Assembly: GCA_965644295.1 (NCBI GenBank)
Contig: CBFFRP010000309.1
Location: 1-64,000, forward strand
Direction of reading: 5' to 3'
Origin: Paraphysomonas bandaiensis
Lineage: Eukaryota; Chrysophyceae
DNA length: 64,000 bases
Position 1 is the stretch's first letter, and each line of letters opens with the position of its first letter. A model generated the notes under the pieces. It was not told where the DNA came from. It searched no databases and saw only the letters and a program-made list of their open reading frames with translations. Below, piece after piece: positions 55,167 through 64,000 of this stretch. The position numbers were made by a program, and so were the translations under genes.

Positions 55167-56576
55167 ATGGTTTCAGGAGCAACTCAAAAGCGCGCGAAAG
55201 GGACCAAAAGGAAGCGCACGAAAAAAGCTGCTGCCGACGCCTGTAAGCTTAGAGAGAGAAGACAATGGCGTTTGATTAATTTCGACAAAGAGTCATTCAA
55301 GCGGCCTCATGCTATACGCGAGAAACGCCATCTGTGTTTTAATGTGCGAAAAGGGGGTCAAAGGGCATCCCTTTTGGAGATTTTCTTGAAGTTTCTCCCT
55401 CCTGCCTTTGTCACGAAGATTGCATCGGAAATTCCTAAACATGAACTCAGATACTTCAATGGATGGACACTGCGGTTGTCTTTGAAAAAGATATATTGCA
55501 TATTGGCCATTAAGATTCGAATTTATGGTGAGCAGTGTGTACCTGTTAGTGTCAAAGCACGGACCCGTCCTTTGCGTCTTCAAATCAAGGCGTTCAAGAA
55601 ATATTTTGAGGAGAAATACCTCGTCAAGACGTTCGGAATCGTTGGTTGTGAACTTGTTTTGTCTCATTTTCTGGTTGATAGCACGTATCTGGAAGAGTTG
55701 TCAGCTAATTTTATGAGTATTGTCAGGCATATTGGTACCTATGTTGCAGGGGACGAAAAGTTGCTTCGCTTTTTTGGTGAAAGTGATAATGTTCGTGTGG
55801 TTTTTAGCAAGCCTGATAGAGTGGGGCTGTGGTTCTATCAGCTAGCATCAATTTTGTCCAATGGTTTGTCCTACTTGTTGCATTTATGCCTACATGATGT
55901 TAGTAAATTAGACGAAGGGTCATTTCCGGTTTCTCAAGTGGTACAAATGTGGTGTCGACATGTACTAGATGGTCCTTATGTGGACAAAGACGTCGATACC
56001 TTGCTTGTCTTTGACTCGTTTTACCATTCTAGCTCAACTAGGGAATTCTTGAATCGACAAAACGTTAAGTACATTGGAGCCGTCCACCCTAATCGATTCA
56101 AGCTTCAAACGGATATGCTTAAGAAGAAGATACGCAAGGTGGGGGACTTTGCTGGCGTTTACAACAAGACTACGGGCGAGATAATTGTTCAGTACTATGC
56201 AAAGCCACAGCATGGCCAAAAAGATGCTAAGATTAGGACTGCTATGAGCAATGCATACACACGATATGGTCGACGAGGTACTCATCACCATCGCCCTGCT
56301 ATTGATGCGTACAAAAAGAAGTTTGGTGTATGCGATTTGTTTAACCGACAGATCAAATACCGCATATGGCCGCACAAGCATGGGGGTAAAGGTGTTAAGG
56401 GTGAAAGGGGTAAGCAGGATTCCTTTGCGTTTGGCTGCATTTTGCAAAATACATTTAATGCCTATCGTGATATCAATGATGTAGCTAGTGAAGAATATGA
56501 TTATCATAGCTTCTGTATGCAGCTAGCTGATCAAGTATATATGTACGCACTAGAACAGAGTACTGCTACTATATAA
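55167..56576 (+). CDS. PiggyBac-type transposase (DDE_Tnp_1_7)
   Basis: Single exon of 469 codons with an intact frame. A basic N terminus (TQKRAKGTKRKRTKKAA) is followed by the piggyBac catalytic core: GDEKLLRFFGE (Asp about 196), LLVFDSFYHSSSTREFL (Asp about 283), AVHPNRF, and GVCDLFNRQIKY (Asp about 390), giving the DDD triad of the family. The conserved Lys-Pro-x-x-x-Gly segment is FSKPDRVGLWFYQL. No C-terminal Cys-rich zinc domain follows. I could not find a matching pair of CCC-starting inverted repeats flanked by TTAA around the gene; a lone TTAACCCTAAAAAATT lies at 56662. Either a mobile element with ends I cannot see or an isolated, possibly domesticated transposase. Confidence 0.85.
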   Translation: MVSGATQKRAKGTKRKRTKKAAADACKLRERRQWRLINFDKESFKRPHAIREKRHLCFNVRKGGQRASLLEIFLKFLPPAFVTKIASEIPKHELRYFNGWTLRLSLKKIYCILAIKIRIYGEQCVPVSVKARTRPLRLQIKAFKKYFEEKYLVKTFGIVGCELVLSHFLVDSTYLEELSANFMSIVRHIGTYVAGDEKLLRFFGESDNVRVVFSKPDRVGLWFYQLASILSNGLSYLLHLCLHDVSKLDEGSFPVSQVVQMWCRHVLDGPYVDKDVDTLLVFDSFYHSSSTREFLNRQNVKYIGAVHPNRFKLQTDMLKKKIRKVGDFAGVYNKTTGEIIVQYYAKPQHGQKDAKIRTAMSNAYTRYGRRGTHHHRPAIDAYKKKFGVCDLFNRQIKYRIWPHKHGGKGVKGERGKQDSFAFGCILQNTFNAYRDINDVASEEYDYHSFCMQLADQVYMYALEQSTATI

Positions 56577-56657
56577 CATAGCTTTGCAAGACAACTACTT
56601 GATTGAATATAATAATGATACGATTAGTTTTTTGAGATCTACTCGTGGTTATCACTT

Positions 56658-57689
56658 GTGGTTAACCCTAAAAAATTACTGAGAGTTTCAATTTTGATGC
56701 AACACCAAAAATCTCTACGGTCGAAGTTCAAAAGTGTTTATCGGGCGCATATGCTTGATGAAGAAAACATTATTCGGGTCGAGGCAGATCCTTTATATAT
56801 TAATCCAGTCCATGGTACATCTAACCCACGGAACTGTTCCGAAGACATATTCCTCGTGATCGAGCTGTCTAAAGTGCTTACTGATGACCCAGATAAGGCC
56901 CTAATACCTTATATTCACCCGGAAAAAAATCGATATTTTCCTCCGATCAATCCTACAGTATTAGGGATACCTGTAGACAGTTGTGTAAATATCGACAGCC
57001 CTTAGGCATAAGCGTCGTCAAAGTATTTAACCCTGACGGAGAGGTGTATCAGAATGTTGTCACTCCTGGTGCTAGTGTACTATCAGTGTTTGCCACAAAG
57101 AGCTGCCAGAACGAAGCTGGGCTCAAACATTGAAAATGAGTACTCTGCGTTTCAGTTTTCTGTTCCATTCACGAAAGGGGGTAGGCTCATGCAAAGCCAA
57201 TGGATCTTCAATGGAAGATAACAGCTGTTCTTTATGTTCCTCATCCTTTTCCGTATGTTCTCACTTGCCAAGCCGTGTGCAAGCGAGAGGTTCGTGACTT
57301 GAGTCCTATAGAAGTTGCCATCGACGATATAAATGAAAGAATTCGTACAATGTACGATGAACTTAACAAGATGCCGTTCAATGACCAAGCTGGTATCAAT
57401 AATCTAATGCGGCTCGTGCAAGGAACAGTTGCTCCACAGGTTTTAAGAGTTGAAATATATATTCTCTATTTCTTATTTCCTTATCAGGTCAACGCTGGAG
57501 CAGCTGAGGTTGCTAGGGTTCACCTTTCTTTGGTTTATGCTTCAGGTGCACTCTCTCAGGAATCAAACTCGTTTCTACATAAAAATAGTGAGAAATTAAA
57601 GGTATTTTTTTGTGGTAGGTCAGTGTGAATTTTAATATGTTGAATTTTTGAGCAAGTCTAAACAGATTCTAGAGAATATCGCTTGTTAA
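56658..57689 (+). pseudogene. DOCK-family (DHR-2) pseudogene or degraded gene
   Basis: Pieces of a DOCK-type guanine-nucleotide exchange factor in order. An N-terminal piece (56658-57005; EDIFLVIELSKVLTDDPDKA, resembling the C2-proximal segment of zizimin-type DOCKs) ends in a stop. A short piece follows at about 57010-57135 (VVKVFNPDGEVYQNVVTPGA). Then comes the DHR-2 C-terminal lobe: FQFSVPFTKGGRLMQSQW, HPFPYVLTCQAVCKREV, LSPIEVAIDDINERI, LVQGTVAPQVNAGAAEVA. Good introns survive (57440-57487 and 57602-57665), and the last exon ends ILENIAC-stop at 57689. The DHR-1 domain and most of DHR-2 are missing, and frames shift near 57135 and 57215. A 44-nt GT-AG intron at 57181-57224 could repair the second shift but would delete the conserved Gln-Trp segment. 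I favour a decayed, internally deleted gene. Confidence 0.65.
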
Positions 57690-58824
57690 CTGTTAACATT
57701 AGATACGACAATTAGCTTGTGTGGAGCTTCGCCGGACACGGAACCGTCACTGCTATCTTTTCCAAGTGTGACATCTGAAGTATCCATCTTATCTTCTTCG
57801 TCAAGTAAATAAGTTATCGAGAAATATAATATTGTGATGATATTGCCGTGGACTCGGTGAGTCCTGTGCCGTCTGAGGACGGAATAGCTTTCACTGCATC
57901 TGTAACTCCGGTGTGTTCCACAAACGCCAGTACTAACGATGCTACGGAACTCGTATGGCTCATTGAAATGGAAAAGGGGTACGATATGCTTGTGGATTCT
58001 ATACATCTTCATATCAGCGATATATCAGTATTATCGCACTCGCCTACATCGTTTTAGAGACCATCTATACTTTTGTTATAGACTTTTTATTATGTACAGT
58101 GTTGGTATTAGCATATTAATACTTAATTTATTGATTTCATCATTCTACAAACTTATATGATTACGTTGAGAAGAAGCACAGGAATTGTCAGTGAATTGTG
58201 AGTTAAAGGCAGATCGGAGAAGGCACTCACAGAAATACCACTACGTTGCAAGAATCTCGAAATAAACTGTCGTACCTAGTTCATCATTTTGATTATGATG
58301 ATCTGCTTTAGAAAGTTGACTCATCATTGTGGCTTCCCTGAAACTTTGTCAATATCATAATCTCTTTTTAAACGGTGCTAATATGTGCGCTCTGTTGAGC
58401 CCAATCCTGATCAGAAAAACACTTTTTCTAGACGAAAACGGAATAACTAAAAAATTTATATGAAGCGACGCAGTTAATAACAAATGACTTTGAACTAAAT
58501 TGGTATCTAACTCATATATCAGCATTGAAAGTGATTTTATTAAATAATACTCTATATTGCACAGTTACTGAGTTCTGTAAGAAGAGATACAGTAAAATAG
58601 TGATGTTGTAGCACTGTGATTGTAGAAATACATAATCATCAACACCAATATTTTATCTACAATCATATCTTTAATAGCATCTACTCCTAGTATTGTAATC
58701 CTGCAGATTCTGTATTTCATTGCTACATAGAATACAGGATATTGAAAGTCTTATTATTTAACAATAGGCGTTAAGAGAATACAGGATAGCTACTGATCGA
58801 CAGGATTCCTTTAGACACAGGAGG
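57690..58824. other. Intergenic region, diverged repeat
   Basis: No firm gene. At 57800-57970 the minus strand has a protein-like frame (MSHTSSVASLVLAFVEHTGV) ending in a stop near 57820 that I cannot extend. The section about 58295-58450 (gatgatctgctttagaaagttgactcatcattgtggc...) is a diverged copy of about 63685-63910. Confidence 0.4.
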
Positions 58825-59151
58825 GTGTGTAGTGCAGCTTGGCAGGCGGCGTACGTAAGTCTTGAGATTTATCGTGATAAAAGACTCACTGTATACGCCA
58901 TATCTGGTCTCGTGTGCACTGACAACGGCCAATTATACAAGAGCACTAACAACAGACTAGATGGAAACACTTCAGTACATTCACGCTGTTTAGGAAGAGC
59001 TGTTTTAAAGCGTGACCATTATGAAAGAATTAAGAAGTTCAAGGCTCGCCTTGTGGCGAATGGCTTCACCCAAGAGCACAGAGTGGACTATACAGCGAGA
59101 CATTCTCTCCGGAAGCAACAGGTGTGTCACTTACACTGGTATTGGCCTTAA
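58825..59151 (+). pseudogene. Ty1/copia reverse-transcriptase fragment
   Basis: In this frame the stretch KKFKARLVANGFTQEHRVDY matches the start of the copia-type reverse transcriptase domain (K-x-R-L-V-A-x-G-x-x-Q-x-x-G-x-D-Y). The homology stops soon after (RHSLRKQQVCHLHW), and there are no catalytic YVDD or RNase H segments. Truncated element. Confidence 0.75.
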
Positions 59152-59528
59152 GATTCAACCTGAAACTTTAACTTGCAAGACATGTTATATTTATTTAGGT
59201 TCGTAATTATAAGGTGTATCATATCGTTCAGATTCGTTGGAGTCAATTGACGTAAACGATTCTCTTTTACTTTAATTATAGTGGTACTCCCGAAGAGAGG
59301 CGATATGTACCTGACTATAGTAATATTGAGTAAAATCCAGCTAATTTCATAGTTGCTGACACGTGAAGAACATATACACACTACTTTTGGCAGTGTTAAT
59401 CATATACGGCGTCACAGGCTTTTGCAAGTACGGTGTCATCGATTGGACATTTATAAATCTATTAAATAACTTTATTGTTATCAATTACAGAAAGTATGTA
59501 TCTAATATTTCAAAACACTTCAATTTAA
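59152..59528. other. Intergenic 3' flank
   Basis: AT-rich sequence between the RT fragment and the 3' end of the AKR gene; nothing supported. Confidence 0.4.
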
Positions 59529-61544
59529 CTACAGTTCATTATGATCATTAGCATATGGCCATCCCAACAAAGTCATGTCTTCACTTGTAAGAGCAACTTT
59601 GGTGATATTAATGTTCTCTCTAAGATGAAGAAGCGAGGTTGCACGTGGAATTACAGCCGCGTTAGTTTGCATAAAAAATCTGTATATTGCAGCATGCTCC
59701 GATAATCCATATTTTCCAGCAACAATTTGAAGTTTTTCTTTCCATTCCTCGTGCAGTAGGTCCACATTCCTTGCAGTGGCATACGGAACATACACGACGT
59801 CATGCTCCGAGCACCACTCTCGCATGTCCAAGTCTAGTTCGCCCACCTGTGCGAAGTTTTGCACCGCATGCGGTCCGGTGGTGGCCACTTTCACAAGCTG
59901 GCTCAATGTCTCCATATCAAAATTACTCACCCCAATGGACATGATCTTCCCCTCTGCATAAGCCCGCTCCAGGGTCCTCCAGGACTGCTCCCATGTACCG
60001 GTGGAGTCAACAGTTTCTTCGCAGTGCATCCAATCCACAGATGGATCGCAACTATAAAATGATCCGCGTTAGTTATAATTTAAGAAAATCACACAAATAT
60101 ACACTACATTAGGAATATATATACTGAGATACTTACAATGGCCAGTGCAATAGGTACATATCCACATAGGCACTGCCCAGGTCGTGAAGCGACCATTGAA
60201 CCTCATCGGTAGTAGCTTTAACTCCTAGATGTGTCGGCCAAACCTTAGAGGTAATAAATACTTCTTCCCTTAGCGGAATGCGATTGTCCGCTTCAGATCG
60301 CCGAATCACGTGGCCGACGTATGCCTCGTTGCCATACTGACGGGCCATGTCAAACATGCGATATCCTAGTCGCATGGCTTCGAGCAGCACGGATTCCGTA
60401 ATACTGAGCGGAATACCACCTGTTCCCAGGCCCAATGCAGGAAACACGATTCCATTTCTAAGTTCAAAAAAACTCTGAGACTCGGGTAGGAAATCGATAC
60501 TGCGGTGATCACGCAGACCAGCGTATACATTACGCTCAGAATTCCCGCTAATGACCTTGGTTGGGAGGGCGTGCCACTCATTATCAAATGCATAGAACCA
60601 CTCGGCACCATCAATCAGGCCCGGTAACGTGGCGTCATGACGTACATATGCCAGACCTTCATCTGAAGAAGGGTTTTCTCCGATAATCCAGGTGGATTCT
60701 TGCTTATAAAGGTAGAACTGTTTGTCGGTATTCATGTTTACCTGTGAAAACAGTGGGTTGCTCGAATTCCCTTGTTGCACATAGAACCCAGATAAAGGCC
60801 ACGCGAACCCCGTTACATCAAGATACACAGTGGTGTCATGATCCACACATTCGAGCACGAAGGAGTCATCCTTTACCCATCCCTCTTCAGACAAACTGTG
60901 CCACTGGTGCCTTCCGTTGTCATTGACTGCATGCACCAAATGCGGCATAACGGCCCAAGACTCCACATACGCAATAGCAGAATCACGAGATCCAAATTTA
61001 TCGTTTATCAACCTACGGGGATGTTAAACAAATAGATTTCGGCATCAGCATATACCGCATGTACAATCACACTATACTATACACACACATATATATACAT
61101 ATATTATTCCATATACAGCGTTCTATAGCACACTACATCACTCATATCATATCTCATTATCGTGTATCTCAGTAGTGTATCTCGGTACAGTGCATGTCAG
61201 TACAGTGCATGTCAGTACAGTGCATGCCAGTATAGTGTATGTACGCACCACATGCCTATGCCCTCTCCGGTAGGCTCCACACACACATGATACATATACA
61301 GGGGCCGATCAGGATCATCTAGAGAGACATATGCTGGTCTCTGTGTCCCCTGAGAGGGTCTGTGAGAACTTTCATTGTGTTTATCTGAGTGGTGATATGA
61401 GTGTATGTATGTATCTGTGTGTGTATCTATAGACAGAGACACGAATGAGCGGGACCCTATAAAATCACTATGAAGATTGATGACGCTACTCCCTTGAGAG
61501 AAGGGGAGAGATAGTAGAAGGAATAGGGAGGGATAGAAGACCAT
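59529..61544 (-). CDS. Secreted aldo/keto reductase with extra N-terminal domain
   Basis: Three exons (61544-61249, 61012-60137, 60051-59529), 564 aa. Residues 1-18 (MVFYPSLFLLLSLPFSQG) are a signal peptide. Residues about 70-275 form an extra domain rich in Trp, Tyr and Phe (QWHSLSEEGW, VYLDVTGFAWPLSGFYVQQG, ESTWIIGENPSSDEGLAYVR, EWFYAFDNEWHALP) of beta-sandwich or small-repeat character that I do not recognise. From about 282 the AKR barrel begins (LRNGIVFPALGLGTGGIPLS) with the catalytic tetrad Asp320, Tyr325, Lys355 and His388 in FDMARQYGNE, FITSKVWP and YLLHWP. The cofactor motif near the end is AVIPRATSLLHLREN. AKRs reduce carbonyls using NADPH, which is unusual for a protein predicted to enter the secretory pathway. 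Confidence 0.9.
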
Positions 61545-61610
61545 TAGGATTGAATTACTAGATTACTAGATTACGTTCCCTCCAAACTACCTTAAAACAA
61601 TACACAAACC

Positions 61611-62013
61611 CATACATACATACATACATACATACATACATACATACATACATACATACATACATACATACATACATACATACATACATACATACATACA
61701 TACATACATACATACATACATACATACATACATACATACATACATACATACATACATACATACATACATACATACATACATACATACATACATACATACA
61801 TACATACCTACATACATACATACATACATACATACATACATACATACATACATACATACATACATACATACATACATACATACATACATACATACATACA
61901 TACATACATACATACATACATACATACATACATACATACATACATACATACATACATACATACATACATACATACATACATACATACATACATACATACA
62001 TACATACATAGTA
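61611..62013. repeat. (CATA)n microsatellite upstream of the AKR gene
   Basis: About 400 bp of CATA tetranucleotide (TATG on the minus strand) with a single change (tacctacata near 61806) and a short variant end at 62009-62020. It starts about 65 bp upstream of the minus-strand AKR start codon. Open frames across it are artefacts. Confidence 0.95.
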
Positions 62014-64000
62014 CATACATGCGGGGTCCCTACGGCTGTAGGCATATGATATACTTGTTATCTGCTGTATCTTATGAGTTATGTGGAGGAGGAATAGTAC
62101 GATGATCGGATGCATTGATTATGTTGAGGAGGGGTTAGTTATACCTTATGAAGATTGATTGAGTGCTGATATGATACGCATGCTTTCAGTCATATACGAT
62201 TGTAACTATGAGTCGTTGAGTGTTATGCATGTCACCCTTATGCTCCTCTAGTATGATATTCAGCATTATTCACTCAACATGATGTTAACTTTATCTACAT
62301 TGGATGTGAAACTGCCCTAAGCCGTTATTCAGTTGTCATATTTCACGTCGCTGTTGTGTATTGCAGTCGTTCGACGACAGTGATTTCCACCTCAGTACAA
62401 AGAGACTTGCCTGAGAATGATACCTGCTTTCACTCTTCTTATGTGTAGATGTATTACTCTTGTATACCTTGCATCTGTCTGCTAGGTATGTGATTTTAGC
62501 ATATATTGGAGGAGGTGAAGTTTGCACTCGCTGTAATACTACATCGCTATTAATCCTCTCGTAAACCATACTGTTTCAGTTTCGACATTAGCATATCCAT
62601 TTGACTATTTTGCATTTAAGAGTGGTTAGACCATATTTGATATAACAATATTAATTCAGAATATCATATATAATAATTTCAGAGCAACCGTATTTGCATA
62701 ATTCATACCAACTAGTACTTAGTAATCAGTAACTACTCCTGTCTAAATAGCAGAGACCACATCAGTGATATCACACTGTTTCTGTTTACTTGTTGTACCT
62801 TAATCCTTAATGAATGAACAAGCCACCCATTATTTACAGTTATAGAAACAATATTATCACGAATTTAAAGCTATGGCTACGTTAATTCAGTCTGAAGAGG
62901 ACACAATCATAGTATTAAACAACTCCTATTAAATTATAATTAGATTTTAAACACGGGCAATAAGGGGGCTATATCACCCCGCGCTCAATTTTGAAACGAG
63001 GACGAACACCCCGAGTATTTAAATTTAGACATGGGACGATACTCCTTATCCCTAGGTTAAATTGTAGCCTATCCTCATAATATTAGATTGTATAGCTATT
63101 AGTAGCTTGCTTGCTGTAAGAAGATTATGTGTTCCCAGATTAACAATAAGAAAACAAATGAGAAGTCATATTGTTTCAAATCAATGGTATGTATACTGTG
63201 TATGCTCAAGGAATAGCAACTGCACTATAGACACCAAATTTCTATTATAGCTACAACAAATGCACTCCGACCACAGTAGAGCAGTAGAGTACTGAGGGAA
63301 TAGCAACTGCGAAATGTTGAAATTCGTACATTAGTGTGATGATGAATGTGAACAATTGTAGTCGCACGAAAGGCTTCTTATTTCCTTAATTAGCATCATC
63401 ATCACATTTAAATACTATACGCTTTAACCTCTACTAGTACAACTGATTTAATGATGTGTATGCTATAAAGCACACAATATCCTGATAAGCATGATGTGAC
63501 CCAAATCCTAAAAGGAATGGATGCCATAATGCCATTGCCCTTAACAACCTATGCAGCATCAGATATGGCACTATAATATTCTTGAACTAGTTTCGAAGTC
63601 CTGGCTATGAAGGCACATCGCTTGCATTGACAACATTATGATCTTCTGGAGCAGAAGAATGATGGAATATAACTGGGAGTGTTTGATGATCAGCTTTGAA
63701 TAGTTGGCTTATGATTGTGGTTTCTCTCTGATAGTGTAGTATAATAAAAGCACATACACATGACAGTCTATATCGTAATTAAGATAGAAGTGAGTTTCAG
63801 GTGAACCGAATATTGAATTCGTATTTGCCCGGTGCTGATATGAGCGCCATGTTGATCCCAAATCAGGTCGAAAAAAGCTTTTCTGAGACAAAATGGGGAT
63901 AATTACTTTAAACTAATACAACTTTTCTTAATGAACAATACTTCAGCTTATTCATTTATTAAAATATAGAATATTCTTTCCGCATGAAGCACCGGACATC
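62014..64000. other. Repeat-like noncoding DNA at the window end
   Basis: No supported gene over 2 kb. About 63316-63420 and 63685-63910 are diverged copies of sequence at 22395-22440 and 58295-58450 respectively, so this section is probably old mobile DNA. Short ORFs here are antisense or repeat-derived. Confidence 0.45.

Noticed and set aside
56662-56675. TTAACCCTAAAAAATT as a piggyBac element end
   Set aside because: It has the TTAA-CCC form of a piggyBac terminus, but it points away from the transposase gene and has no matching partner in the neighbourhood.
61558-62115. Long minus-strand frame of Met-Tyr-Val-Cys repeats
   Set aside because: Same artefact of the CATA microsatellite; no gene structure at either end.
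1-64000. CRISPR array or bacterial operon structures
   Set aside because: No regularly spaced direct repeats with unique spacers; all gene evidence is eukaryotic, with spliceosomal introns.

Overview
The window is nuclear DNA of a microbial eukaryote (a protist) that I cannot place in a lineage. It is AT-rich. Genes lie on both strands with no operon logic. Most are cut by short GT-AG introns, many of them 44-70 nt, and all three standard stop codons end genes. Gene content (P4-ATPase, GET3, ERD2-like receptor, calcyphosine-type EF hands, cyclic-nucleotide-binding kinase, PP2C, F-box/kelch, pol III tRNA genes) is eukaryotic throughout. Gene models were spliced by hand: introns were accepted only where GT/AG borders restore the frame.

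Layout. 1-3.4 kb: repeats, including a nearly perfect 666-bp palindrome. 3.4-5.1 kb: a TATG microsatellite, then a secreted GH28 (polygalacturonase-like) enzyme. 5.8-7.1 kb: an amphipathic-helix protein, perhaps a lipid-droplet protein. 8.1-9.8 kb: LTR-like repeats around a folded-back retroelement gag fragment. 10.0-16.6 kb: a 2,090-aa coiled-coil protein in seven exons. 17.4-21.4 kb: a P4-type lipid flippase. 21.9-22.3 kb: a small element with 55-bp terminal inverted repeats. 22.7-24.7 kb: a lumazine-synthase-like domain fused to a calcyphosine-like EF-hand protein. 25.5-32.7 kb: a very large signalling protein with two cyclic-nucleotide-binding domains, a CaMKK-like kinase and a C-terminal PP2C phosphatase. 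33.8-36.1 kb: secreted PNGase F-like amidase. 36.5-38.1 kb: GET3 ATPase. 38.2-38.8 kb: three tRNA-Leu(AAG) genes. 38.9-40.2 kb: 2-oxoglutarate/Fe(II) oxygenase. 40.3-43 kb: Ty1/copia-like remnants with a SET-domain fragment. 44.5-45.1 kb: three tRNA-Asn(GTT) genes. 45.4-46.2 kb: putative tail-anchored protein. 48.1-50.4 kb: F-box/kelch protein. 51.1 kb: small protein with a PP1-docking-like motif. 52.3-53.7 kb: ERD2-like membrane protein. 54.4 kb: unknown ORF. 55.2-56.6 kb: piggyBac transposase. 56.7-57.7 kb: DOCK-family pseudogene. 59.0 kb: copia reverse-transcriptase fragment. 59.5-61.5 kb: secreted aldo/keto reductase. 61.6-62.0 kb: a 400-bp CATA microsatellite. 62-64 kb: repeat-like noncoding DNA.

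Functionally the genes do not form one pathway. Several serve the secretory and membrane system (flippase, GET3, ERD2-like, secreted GH28, PNGase F and AKR). Others are signalling or calcium proteins (CNB-kinase-PP2C, calcyphosine fusion, PP1-docking protein). The most unusual observations are the two domain fusions, the two almost identical-armed palindromes carrying gag-like or repeat sequence, and the extra-domain secreted AKR.
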